Source: Pseudoflavitalea rhizosphaerae (GTDB lineage Bacteria; Bacteroidota; Bacteroidia; Chitinophagales; Chitinophagaceae). Taken from it: DNA of 64,000 nucleotides. This document shows positions 8,973 to 16,940 of the stretch, in pieces; the stretch's first letter is position 1, and the number at the start of each line of letters is the position of its first letter. Below the pieces are notes generated by a model. That model was given only the letters and a program-made list of their open reading frames with translations. It had not been told where the DNA came from and did not search any database. Where the stretch lies: assembly GCF_003991355.1 (NCBI RefSeq), contig NZ_RCSU01000002.1, positions 62,001 to 126,000 on the forward strand, in the 5' to 3' direction. The position numbers and the translations under genes were made by a program.

Positions 8973-10673
8973 TTAACCTTTCTTATTCTTCAAGGTAGGC
9001 TTCACTGAGGATTTTTTCTTCTTAGGAACTTTACCACCCTGCAGGGTTGAAGCGATCTTAGCTGCTTCGTACACATTGATCACGCCACCGGTTACGGCCA
9101 GTTCGCTCATGGGGACCATTTCGTCTGTACCTGGTTTTCTTACCTGCTCTGTTGGGACCTGCGCTGATTTTTCGATGCAATATTTGATCTGCTGCGGGCT
9201 GAGTTTAGGGAAATAAGATTTCAGGAAAGCAGCTGTACCGGCCACTACAGGAGAAGCCATACTTGTGCCCTGAGCATCACCGTAAGTGTTGCCGCCGGGG
9301 ATAGTGGAGTAGATCTTCACGCCGGGTGCAAATACGTCCACTTCTTTTTTACCATAGTTGGAGAAAGAAGCAGTGAGACCACCGGCAGCTTCGTCGCCGC
9401 TGGCGCCAACAGTGATCCAGTTGTCGGCTTTACCCTGGCCGCTCTTGTAAACCGGGCTGGGGAAATTATCCTTCACATCCACATTCTTGGCATCGTTACC
9501 GGCTGCATGTACCAGCAGCACACCTTTGCTGGCGGCATATTGAACGGCTTCATCAACCCATTTCTTCTGGGGAGAATAGTCCTTACCGAAGCTCATGTTG
9601 ATGATCTGAGCGCCGTTGTCTACCGCGTAGCGGATCGCGAGGGCGATATCTTTATCATGCTCATCGCCATCAGGAACTGCGCGAACGGCCATGATGCGTA
9701 CATTATCTGCAACGCCATCCATTCCTATGTTGTTGTTGCGAACAGCACCGATGATGCCGGCCACATGCGTCCCGTGGAAAGGTGTGTTGGCCATTACATC
9801 GGGGTTGCCGTAGAATTTGTCGTTGATATCATCTTCATTGTCGCCAACAATGGCAGCGCGGTAGTTTTCCGGAGCTTTATCTTTTGCTTCGGCTTTCTTG
9901 GATTCCATGTTTACGTATTCACCGAATCCTTCAATGAATTCCTTGTTGGTGGTTTCCATCATTTTGTTGGCGCGGAAGAGATAGAGGAAACCTGCTTTGG
10001 CATTTTTCTCAGCCTGTGAAACGGCAGTGAAAGTGTCCAGGTCATTGCCGGTATAAACATCTTTCTTCATGGCAGTGCGGATCACGCTATCGCTTTTCTC
10101 AGCATTTTTGAGAGCAGTTTTGAGCATAAACAGGTCTGCGCCGCTACCGCCATCGCTGTCGATCTTGGCTTTTGCCCTGGCCCACATTTCGTAGGTTGCG
10201 GTATCATCACCGGTGAGGGTGGAGGGATCTACGTTCTCGAATTTGCTTTTGTATTTGTGGTAAACGCGGGCGCCTTCATAGCTGTCTTGTTTCAGATTGC
10301 GACCGTCTTTTCCGCCGATGAAGTTCCATCCATGCACATCATCCACATAACCGTTCTTGTCATCATCGATGCCGTTCCCGGGGATCTCTTTTGGGTTTAC
10401 CCAGAGAACAGATTTCAGGTCTTCATGAAGGGTATCGATACCGGAGTCGATCACTGCTACAACTACGGTTTTGCCTTTGATGCTTTTTGATTTTACGAAT
10501 TCATAGGCTTTATCGAGGCTGATACCACTATAGCCGTCTTTTGCTTTGTCGAGCAGATGCCAGCCCTTGGGTACGGAACCTTGTTTAGTTCCTTCCTGTT
10601 GTTGTGCCATGGCAAGCATACCAGTGATCACGAGGGCTGAAGTTAGCCCCATAGTCTTTCCCAATTTCATCAT
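8973..10673 (-). CDS. Secreted subtilisin-like serine peptidase (S8 family)
   Basis: 566 residues with a signal peptide ending near MLAMAQQQ (about 1-24). The S8 triad is complete: Asp76 in VVAVIDSGID, His300 in HGTHVAGI, Ser471 in GTSMASPVVAG. It is exported and hydrolyses peptide bonds. Between Asp76 and His300 lie 224 residues, far more than the few dozen in classical subtilisins; this insert is charged, helical in appearance and rich in Lys and Asp, and is typical of a Bacteroidota S8 subgroup. The C-terminus ends in a lysine-rich KVPKKKKSSVKPTLKNKKG tail with no sorting domain. The gene is single, with its own terminator. Confidence 0.92.
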   Translation of the reverse strand: MMKLGKTMGLTSALVITGMLAMAQQQEGTKQGSVPKGWHLLDKAKDGYSGISLDKAYEFVKSKSIKGKTVVVAVIDSGIDTLHEDLKSVLWVNPKEIPGNGIDDDKNGYVDDVHGWNFIGGKDGRNLKQDSYEGARVYHKYKSKFENVDPSTLTGDDTATYEMWARAKAKIDSDGGSGADLFMLKTALKNAEKSDSVIRTAMKKDVYTGNDLDTFTAVSQAEKNAKAGFLYLFRANKMMETTNKEFIEGFGEYVNMESKKAEAKDKAPENYRAAIVGDNEDDINDKFYGNPDVMANTPFHGTHVAGIIGAVRNNNIGMDGVADNVRIMAVRAVPDGDEHDKDIALAIRYAVDNGAQIINMSFGKDYSPQKKWVDEAVQYAASKGVLLVHAAGNDAKNVDVKDNFPSPVYKSGQGKADNWITVGASGDEAAGGLTASFSNYGKKEVDVFAPGVKIYSTIPGGNTYGDAQGTSMASPVVAGTAAFLKSYFPKLSPQQIKYCIEKSAQVPTEQVRKPGTDEMVPMSELAVTGGVINVYEAAKIASTLQGGKVPKKKKSSVKPTLKNKKG

Positions 10674-10954
10674 TTGTAATTGTTTTATTAGCTATGCAAA
10701 CAGATGGAAATTAGCACGGATCCGTTTGCACGAAGGGACAAATATCCCTATTTTTTGCTCTAGTTTAACGTTATTTTTCAACAGGCAGAGAGCCTGAATG
10801 TGTCTAAAATTATGCAATTCAGCTTCACCCTGGCTTCAAACTACATGAATGGCAATATGATCGCACAGAAATGCCACTGTTTCAATTTGTTCCATGCGGA
10901 GGGTGTATGCGGAGTGCACCAAGGGTTGCCTGTTTATTGGGGAAGAATGGGGGA

Positions 10955-11041
10955 GGGAGTGTGGTCGGGGTGCTGCGGGAGTGTGGTAGGGGGGCTGTTG
11001 GAGTGTGGTAGGGGGGCTGAGGGAATGTAGTCGGGGGCTGG
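10955..11041. repeat. G-rich tandem repeat, four units of about 22 bp
   Basis: Four consecutive units at 10955-10976, 10977-10998, 10999-11020 and 11021-11041, each close to GGGAGTGTGGTAGGGGGGCT plus two bases. The units differ at a few positions. The last unit runs directly into family 1 copy b and supplies the left half of that copy's private flanking arm (GGGGCT). No gene is seen from 10674 to 10954; that stretch is the upstream region of the S8 peptidase. Confidence 0.85.
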
Positions 11042-11153
11042 CAGTCGCTCGCCTCTGGCGAGTGACCTGTATTTGTGCGCCTCCGGCGAACACCGCGTCG
11101 CCGGAGGCGACTAAACAAAAGTCACTCGCCAGAGGCGAGCGACTGCCAGCCCC
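11034..11153. repeat. Family 1 foldback element, copy b, with private flanking arms
   Basis: Core arms at 11040-11066 and 11121-11147 (27 bp, perfect complement) continue outward into a 6-bp extension GGGGCT / AGCCCC (11034-11039 and 11148-11153) that is not shared with other copies. The inner hairpins resemble copy a, but the left one has a T to G change (GTGCGCCTCCGGCGAAC) that breaks one pair. The element lies downstream of the OmpA gene and its terminator, and upstream of the S8 peptidase gene. Confidence 0.9.
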
Positions 11154-11166
11154 TGAATTAATGCTA

Positions 11167-11196
11167 AAAGGGCTGACCTTGTTACGGGTCAGCCCT
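11167..11196 (-). terminator. Terminator of the OmpA/TSP3 gene
   Basis: GGGCTGACC / GGTCAGCCC (11170-11178 and 11187-11195) form a perfect 9-bp stem. On the minus strand the stem is followed by TTTTAGC, so it suits the OmpA gene that ends at 11232. Confidence 0.75.
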
Positions 11197-11231
11197 GGGT
11201 TTAGTTATGTTGGTGAAAAAGGGGAAAACAA

Positions 11232-12800
11232 CTATCGGGATGCGGCGCTGGCCTTCCAGCTGGCAGAGGGGCGGATATATCCCCAGTCGCTCGCCAGCCT
11301 GAGTTCCACACGACGGTTCTTTGCTCTTCCTGCTTCCGTTTTATTATCGGCTATCGGTTTGGTCTGACCGAAGCCGCTGGCATCGAGGCGGAACTGGTTG
11401 ATCCCTTTTTGTATCAGGTAAACCTTCACTGCATTCGCGCGTTTGGCGCTCAGGTTAAGGTTCCTTTGTGCATTACCGGTATTATCTGTATGACCATCAA
11501 TGGCCATTACCAGGTGCGGATTCTTATCCATGAGTTCCACGAGCTGGTCGAGTGCTTTTTTACTGGAGGCGCTGAGGGTTTCGCTGCCATTATCGAAGTA
11601 GATCTGCTTGGCCACATAGTTCACTTTATCGATCAGTTCCTTCTGTAATTCAGGACAACCCTTGTTTGATCTGGGGCCTCTGACTGTTGGGCATTTATCT
11701 TCTTTATCAGGAATACCATCGCCATCAGTATCGAGCAGCGGACAACCATTGTTCTCTTTACTGCCGGCGAGGGTTGGACATTTATCTTCTTCATCGTTCA
11801 CACCATCACGATCGCTATCCGGGATTGGGCAACCTCTGTATTTCTGGGTGCCGGCAACATCCGGACACCTGTCTTCCTCATCAGGAATACCATCACCATC
11901 ACGATCGGGCGGGGGACAGCCGCCGTATTTCCTGAGACCGGCAATATCCGGGCACTGGTCTACTTTATCGGCTACGCCATCGCCATCGCGGTCAGGACAA
12001 CCGCCTGCGGCAAGAGTGCCAGGTTCGGTAGGACAGGCATCGTCTTTATCGATGATGCCATCATTGTCTTTATCCTTTGGTTTGCCTTCGAAGATCGGGG
12101 CTTTACCGAGCCAAATGCCAAGTGTGGCGCCCATAACCTGGTTATTGAATTTACCATCGTAGGGGGCTGTATAAAAATTGTTGAGGCCCTGGCTGAAGAA
12201 GCCGGACACGAATACCTTGCCAAATTCCAGGCCGGCCCTGGCATTTACGCCATAATCGATTGTTTTCACTTTCCAGGTCTCATTGCCGGATTCGATAGGC
12301 TGTTCGTTCGTTTTCAGTTTAACGATATCATCCTGCTCAACAATGCGGGTCTCTGTTCTTTGTTTCCCTGTATAGAAGAAACCGATATAAGGTCCCGCAC
12401 TAAGGAAGAAGCTGGTCTTTTTACCTAACGGTAACTTATAAGTGAGATTCACCGGGATGTCGATGTAATTGGGAGAGAACTGCTGCTTGTATGAGAGGCT
12501 GTCTGTTTGCACAGACGCGGTATCATACGTTCGGGAGAATTTTCTTCCCTTGGTCATATAAAAGATACCGGGCTGAATATGCCAGCGCTTGTTTTCGCTG
12601 ATGGGGAATTCAGCCAGTACACCAAGGTGGAATCCGCTTCGTCCGGAATAGCCTGGTTTGGTGAAGTCAGTCCAGCCCGGGAGATTATTACTCTCCAGGA
12701 TCCTGGATTGGTGGGGGCCTCCTGCTAAGGCCAGGCGGAGCTGGCCGAAACATACAGAAGCAAGCACAGTAAAACACAACAGTGTAAACAGTTTTTTCAT
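11232..12800 (-). CDS. OmpA family outer-membrane protein with thrombospondin type-3 repeats
   Basis: 522 residues. Signal peptide at about 1-19 (MKKLFTLLCFTVLASVCFGQ). Residues about 20-240 are a predicted outer-membrane beta-barrel. Then come about five calcium-binding TSP3 repeats with the pattern DxDxDGxxDxxDxCP. The C-terminal OmpA peptidoglycan-binding domain has KQIYFDNGSETL, the IDGHTDNTG loop and a terminal AKNRRVELRL. It links the outer membrane to the cell wall. Oddly, about 20 residues follow the normal domain end, beginning ASDWGYIRP; the DNA encoding them contains GGCGAGCGACTGG, the right end of a family 1 element, so the extension probably arose from an element fragment. Confidence 0.92.
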   Translation of the reverse strand: MKKLFTLLCFTVLASVCFGQLRLALAGGPHQSRILESNNLPGWTDFTKPGYSGRSGFHLGVLAEFPISENKRWHIQPGIFYMTKGRKFSRTYDTASVQTDSLSYKQQFSPNYIDIPVNLTYKLPLGKKTSFFLSAGPYIGFFYTGKQRTETRIVEQDDIVKLKTNEQPIESGNETWKVKTIDYGVNARAGLEFGKVFVSGFFSQGLNNFYTAPYDGKFNNQVMGATLGIWLGKAPIFEGKPKDKDNDGIIDKDDACPTEPGTLAAGGCPDRDGDGVADKVDQCPDIAGLRKYGGCPPPDRDGDGIPDEEDRCPDVAGTQKYRGCPIPDSDRDGVNDEEDKCPTLAGSKENNGCPLLDTDGDGIPDKEDKCPTVRGPRSNKGCPELQKELIDKVNYVAKQIYFDNGSETLSASSKKALDQLVELMDKNPHLVMAIDGHTDNTGNAQRNLNLSAKRANAVKVYLIQKGINQFRLDASGFGQTKPIADNKTEAGRAKNRRVELRLASDWGYIRPSASWKASAASR

Positions 12801-13118
12801 CTGTAAAATTTTGTCTTGTATAAGGTCAGGATCGACAGAAAACTTCCAGACTAATAAACTGTTGGCATGTTTATGTTTGGCATGCGCTTTGCCTTACAGG
12901 GCAGGGGTTAGTTATTATAGTTTGGCCGTTTCAAACCGATATAGGATTTCCAATGCAGTCTAACGCTTTGGAGGCCAATCTTATTTTATGAGGGGAAAGG
13001 AAAAAAGAAGAAACTGAGATATATCAAAAAAGAGAACCGGGATACAGTCCGTGGCGCATAATAACGATAAAAAGCGTATATCGATTGTGCGTTAGGGTTT
13101 GTATCCCGGTATATTTAT
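12801..13118. other. Intergenic region with a long-looped inverted repeat
   Basis: No gene is supported. Bases 12801-12960 are the upstream region of the OmpA gene. At 13036-13046 and 13100-13110 stand perfect 11-bp arms ACCGGGATACA / TGTATCCCGGT. Inside them a second imperfect pair GCGCATAAT / ATTGTGCG encloses an A/T-rich loop. It lies 3' of the ALDH7 gene (minus strand), so it may form the 3' end of that mRNA, although a plain terminator would not have so long a loop. Confidence 0.5.
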
Positions 13119-14645
13119 TTAGATGTCAAATTTAATACCCTGTGCCAATGGCAATTGCGTAGAATAATTGATGGTATTGGTTTGTCTGCGCATATAGGCT
13201 TTCCAGGCATCGCTTCCGCTCTCACGTCCACCGCCTGTTTCTTTTTCGCCTCCGAAAGCGCCTCCGATCTCTGCTCCCGATGTTCCTATATTCACGTTGG
13301 CGATTCCACAATCACTTCCTGCGGCAGAAAGGAATTGTTCTGCTTCGCGAAGATTGAGGGTCATGATACTGGAGCTCAATCCCTGGGGCACGCCATTCTG
13401 AATAGCGATGGCCTCTTCTATGGTTGAATATTTTAATAAGTAAAGGATGGGAGCGAAGGTCTCATGCTGCACGATGGCATATTGCGGTTGCGCCTCGGCG
13501 ATAGCCGGTTTCACATAACAGCCGCTTTCAAATCCTGCCCCTTCCAGCACACCACCTTCCACGATGAAGCTGCCGCCTTCTTTCTTACAGGCTTCAATAG
13601 CCGAAAGATACATTTTCACGGCATCCTTATCTATCAACGGTCCTACATGGTTCTTCTCATTCAGGGGATCGCCAATCACCAGTTGCTTGTAAGCTGCCAC
13701 CAGTTTAGACTTCACGGCATCATACACAGATTCGTGAACAATCAGCCTCCGGGTGGTAGTGCAACGTTGTCCTGCTGTTCCCACGGCGCCGAATACAGCT
13801 CCACGGATAGCGATATCCAGGTCGGCATCTTTGGAAATGATGATCGCATTATTACCACCCAGTTCCAGCAGCGCCCTGCCGAGCCTCGCGCCCAATGCAG
13901 CGCCCACAGCCTTGCCCATTCGGGTAGATCCCGTTGCAGAAACGAGAGGGATACGGGTATCGTTACTCATCCATTCGCCTACTTCACGACCGCCTACTAC
14001 CAGTCCGCATACGCCTTCAGGAACATTGTTCTTTGCAAATACTTCTGCAATGATATGCTGACAGGCAATAGCGCAGAGCGGTGTTTTCTCGGAAGGCTTC
14101 CAGATACAAACATCGCCGCAAACCCAGGCCAGCATCGTGTTCCAGCTCCATACAGCCACAGGGAAATTGAAAGCGGAGATGATGCCTACCAGTCCAAGTG
14201 GATGGTATTGTTCATACATCCTGTGACCAGGGCGTTCGCTGTGCATGGTGAATCCATGCAACTGACGGCTAAGTCCAACCGCAAAATCACATATGTCGAT
14301 CATTTCCTGCACTTCGCCATAACCTTCCTGCAGGCTCTTACCCATTTCATAGGAAACGAGCTTGCCCAGCGGCTCCTTGTAAGCGCGGAGCGCTTCGCCG
14401 ATCTGACGGACCACTTCACCGCGCCTGGGAGCCGGCCAGTTGCGCCATTCCAGGAAAGCAGACTGCGCTTTCGTGATCACATCTTCATAATTCTTTTTGT
14501 CGGCAGCCAGCACAGAACCGATCAGTTTGCCGTCAACCGGTGAAAAAGAATCGATTGTTGAGCCGTTGGCTTTGAGCCAGTTTTGTCCGGTTGCTGCTCC
14601 GGAATTTTCAGCTTTTATCTTGAGTGAGGAGAGGAAATCCATCAT
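13119..14645 (-). CDS. ALDH7-type aldehyde dehydrogenase (probable alpha-aminoadipic semialdehyde dehydrogenase)
   Basis: 508 residues from the ATGATG at 14645; the frame runs open further upstream only because a family 2 element is open in this frame. The NAD(P)-dependent enzyme oxidises an aldehyde to an acid. Catalytic Glu261 lies in LLELGGNNAII and Cys295 in GTAGQRCTTTRR. These segments, and the C-terminal GGGRESGSDAWKAYMRR and INYSTQLPLAQGIKF, are the hallmark of the antiquitin/ALDH7 family, whose members oxidise alpha-aminoadipic semialdehyde (piperideine-6-carboxylate) in lysine breakdown. A saccharopine dehydrogenase-like gene lies 11 kb away and would supply that substrate; the link is inference. 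Confidence 0.9.
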   Translation of the reverse strand: MMDFLSSLKIKAENSGAATGQNWLKANGSTIDSFSPVDGKLIGSVLAADKKNYEDVITKAQSAFLEWRNWPAPRRGEVVRQIGEALRAYKEPLGKLVSYEMGKSLQEGYGEVQEMIDICDFAVGLSRQLHGFTMHSERPGHRMYEQYHPLGLVGIISAFNFPVAVWSWNTMLAWVCGDVCIWKPSEKTPLCAIACQHIIAEVFAKNNVPEGVCGLVVGGREVGEWMSNDTRIPLVSATGSTRMGKAVGAALGARLGRALLELGGNNAIIISKDADLDIAIRGAVFGAVGTAGQRCTTTRRLIVHESVYDAVKSKLVAAYKQLVIGDPLNEKNHVGPLIDKDAVKMYLSAIEACKKEGGSFIVEGGVLEGAGFESGCYVKPAIAEAQPQYAIVQHETFAPILYLLKYSTIEEAIAIQNGVPQGLSSSIMTLNLREAEQFLSAAGSDCGIANVNIGTSGAEIGGAFGGEKETGGGRESGSDAWKAYMRRQTNTINYSTQLPLAQGIKFDI

Positions 14646-14748
14646 GAGGAATGCATTTAAGAGGGCGAATTTACGATAAATCTTTGGGGTGGTTGTTCTG
14701 GGTTGATTGATGGATGTTAAGTGAGGGTAATCATTGTTTATTGCTGGC

Positions 14749-14901
14749 GGCCCGTGGGGATATGTGAAGGGTGGCTGACGAAACGAACCGGCGCTTTTGT
14801 GGCTTTGATGGGCTTTCTGTTGGTTTGATGGGACTGGAGTACAGAGCCGGGCTTTTTCGCTTACGTTTCGTAGGCCCACCTTCACATATCCCGCACGGGC
14901 C
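14749..14901 (-). repeat. Family 2 foldback element, copy a, with private flanking arms
   Basis: Flanking arms at 14749-14770 and 14879-14901 are complementary over 22-23 bp with one inserted base (left GGCCCGTGGGGATATGTGAA; the right arm pairs with it). They share nothing with other loci. The core, read on the minus strand, carries the family ends ACGAAACGTAAGCGAAAAAG and CAAAAGCGCCGGTTCGTTTC, with the C-rich middle CCCATCAAACCAAC. It lies between the divergent starts of the ALDH7 and GNAT genes. Orientation is opposite to copy b at 16.8 kb. Confidence 0.85.
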
Positions 14902-15259
14902 CTGGCACTTGGAGAGTTCATCATTTTTTGATCACCCGGCAATGCATCCTTCACAATGGATTTTGGGGAGGGGTACTCTGTGCAACAGCGGAAGTAAGCA
15001 GGTGCAATTGAAATTTTTTTCAAAGAAACCAGGTACCTGAAGAAAGTTTTTTCGTTTTATTGAAGATCCGATGTTCTTCAGAAATTCCAATCTCGAGGTT
15101 TCATGGAATGATCAAGCGAAAGCTACCAATTGCCTTCCAGGATTTGACTTTTTCAGTACTCGCTCTTTACTGCTTCCTCAAAACTTACAGCGTGAACTGA
15201 TCTCATGAATATGCCAAAGGTGGATTTTTCTTATTAACAAATTATATAAAAAGTATTTA
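14902..15259. other. Upstream region of the accessory GNAT gene
   Basis: No gene is supported. The sequence becomes A/T-rich from about 15040 onward. Possible promoter sequence lies in the last 50 bases (TTATTAACAAATTATATAAA), but no clear TAnnTTTG box is seen. Confidence 0.4.
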
Positions 15260-16300
15260 ATGGAAATCAGGCTTTTTAGCGATATTAATGTCAATGATCC
15301 TTTCTTCGATTCACTAAAGAACGATTATAAGGAATTCATGAAATGGTTCAATAAAAAAGCAGACTCAACTGCCTATGTTGGTTATGATGAAGAAGGTAAT
15401 ATTCAGGGCTTCTTATACCTGAAAGTAGAAGAAGGCGGCATAACTGATGTTAAACCGGATTTACCTGTCAGCAGATGGCTAAAAGTAGGAACATTCAAAG
15501 TGAATCCACATGGTACCAGATTAGGAGAAAGGTTTGTAAAAAAAATCCTGGATCATGCAACCATTGAGAATGTCGACAATGTATATGTAACGGTATTCCC
15601 CAAACATGAATCATTGGTTCGTTTACTCAAAAAATATGGCTTTAATAAAGCGGCTGAAAAAGAGACACCCAATGGGATTGAAGATGTATTAGTAAAAAAC
15701 ATGAGGATATTCAGGAATAATTTCCTGTTCGACTATCCCTTAATCAATACTCAGGAAAACAAGAAATACCTTCTTTCCATTCATCCAAAGTTTCATACTC
15801 AGTTATTTCCAGACTCCAAATTGTTCAATGAAACCTACGACCTGATAAAGGATGTCTCGCATACTAATAGTATTCACAAGGTCTATATCTGTTATATGGA
15901 AGGGGTAAAGGCTCTTCGGCCAGGCGATCTACTGATCGTTTACAGAACAAGTGATGGACAGGGAAGCGCCTGGTATAGAAGTGTGGCTACCTCTATATGT
16001 ACAGTTGAAGAAATAAAGTCCCGGAATAGCTTCGCCGGTATCGAAGAGTATATTACCTACTGTCAAACACACAGCGTATTTGGCCGGGATGAACTGATTA
16101 GTTGGTATAATGAGAAAAAACCTTTGTTAATAATAAAAATGACCTATAACATTGCATTAACTAAAAGGTTAAACAGGAAGACATTAATTCAAGACATTCA
16201 ATTGAACAGTGATTACTGGGGATTCTTCAGGATCAATGATCAACAACTTGCTCAAATACTAGAAAAAGGCCAGGTAAATGAAAGTATTATTATCAATTAA
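15260..16300 (+). CDS. GNAT N-acetyltransferase fused to a PUA-like (ASCH/EVE-type) domain
   Basis: 346 residues. The N-terminal half (about 1-150) reads as a GNAT acetyltransferase: strand TAYVGYDEEGNIQGFLYL, strand WLKVGTFKVNP followed by the acetyl-CoA loop region HGTRLGERFVKKIL, and a late YVTVFPKHESLVRLLKKYGF. The C-terminal half (about 165-346) looks like a PUA-fold domain, with KALRPGDLLIVYRTSDGQGS in the position of the usual GD-x-hydrophobic strand. PUA-like domains bind RNA or modified bases, so an acetyl transfer to or guided by nucleic acid is possible; this is inference. The gene is clearly more A/T-rich than its neighbours and overlaps the ASCH gene by 23 bases. The pair lies between two family 2 elements. 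Confidence 0.75.
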   Translation: MEIRLFSDINVNDPFFDSLKNDYKEFMKWFNKKADSTAYVGYDEEGNIQGFLYLKVEEGGITDVKPDLPVSRWLKVGTFKVNPHGTRLGERFVKKILDHATIENVDNVYVTVFPKHESLVRLLKKYGFNKAAEKETPNGIEDVLVKNMRIFRNNFLFDYPLINTQENKKYLLSIHPKFHTQLFPDSKLFNETYDLIKDVSHTNSIHKVYICYMEGVKALRPGDLLIVYRTSDGQGSAWYRSVATSICTVEEIKSRNSFAGIEEYITYCQTHSVFGRDELISWYNEKKPLLIIKMTYNIALTKRLNRKTLIQDIQLNSDYWGFFRINDQQLAQILEKGQVNESIIIN

Positions 16301-16652
16301 GCCTGAATATGTTCAAAAAATATTCAACGGCGAAAAGAAGTTCGAATACCGTAAATCAATCTTTACAAATAAGGCAATAAAAAGCGTTGTGGTTTATTGC
16401 ACCATGCCTGTAGGAAGAATTGTTGGTGAATTCTCTATTGAAGAAATATTACTTGACAGTCCGGAGGTTATTTGGAAAGAAACAAAAGAGAATGCTGGTG
16501 TTCAGAAAGATTTCTTTATGCAATATTTTTACGGAAGACAAACAGCCTATGCGATCAAGATAGGCACTACTCGTCTTTATAAAAAACCAATTGATCCCAA
16601 AAAGCGCGACAGATCCTTCGTCCCTCCCCAATCATTTCGTTATATAATCTGA
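16278..16652 (+). CDS. ASCH-domain protein
   Basis: 124 residues forming a single ASCH domain of the PUA superfamily: MKVLLSIKPEYVQKIFNGEK followed by a KFEYRK segment, the family pattern SIKPxYxxxIxxGxKxxExR with Lys20, Glu23 and Arg25. Some ASCH proteins are ribonucleases, and E. coli YqfB is an N4-acetylcytidine amidohydrolase. In YqfB a Thr stands where this protein has Glu23, so the same chemistry is not assured. Its start lies inside the GNAT gene (23-base overlap), which implies translational coupling and a joint function. The product is close to full length for the family. A/T-rich base composition suggests transfer together with the GNAT gene. Confidence 0.82.
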   Translation: MKVLLSIKPEYVQKIFNGEKKFEYRKSIFTNKAIKSVVVYCTMPVGRIVGEFSIEEILLDSPEVIWKETKENAGVQKDFFMQYFYGRQTAYAIKIGTTRLYKKPIDPKKRDRSFVPPQSFRYII

Positions 16653-16783
16653 CCTGACTCGCCGAAACTATGCGCAGTCACAGATGTGAAGGTTAGCTCC
16701 TTTGTTTTTTTCAACAGCATTTTTACAAGACTGTAATCAAATGCAAAATCGCAACCTGATCTGCTGCACTCTCAGGGAAATGA

Positions 16784-16930
16784 GGCAAAGGTGGTTGGGT
16801 CAGACCGGCCTTCGCAACGTAAGCGAAAAAGCCTGGCTCTGCACTACAGCTCCATCAAACCAACCACGGCCCATCCAACCCACAAAAGCGTTGGTTCGTT
16901 TCACAGCCGTCCTGACCCAACCCCTTTGCC
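16784..16930 (+). repeat. Family 2 foldback element, copy b, with private flanking arms
   Basis: Flanking arms at 16784-16803 (GGCAAAGGTGGTTGGGTCAG) and 16912-16930 are complementary over 19 bp with one extra base in the left arm. The core carries GGCCTTCGCAACGTAAGCGA at its left end and AAAGCGTTGGTTCGTTTCAC at its right, with CCATCAAACCAACC-type C-rich sequence between. It sits between the converging ends of the ASCH gene and panB, ending 10 bases from the panB stop codon. Confidence 0.87.
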
Positions 16931-16940
16931 GGAAAAGGAA

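Noticed and set aside
11005-11367. Plus-strand ORF through the G-rich repeat and family 1 copy b
   Set aside because: It only translates repeat sequence and the reverse of the OmpA 3' end; a similar peptide arises at copy c for the same reason.
13464-14543. Plus-strand ORF of 359 codons opposite the ALDH7 gene
   Set aside because: It is antisense to a well-supported enzyme and shows no domain; the open frame follows from codon bias of the real gene.
14646-15023. N-terminal extension of the ALDH7 reading frame
   Set aside because: The extra 126 residues read through family 2 copy a and lack similarity to the family, which begins near MDFLSSLK.
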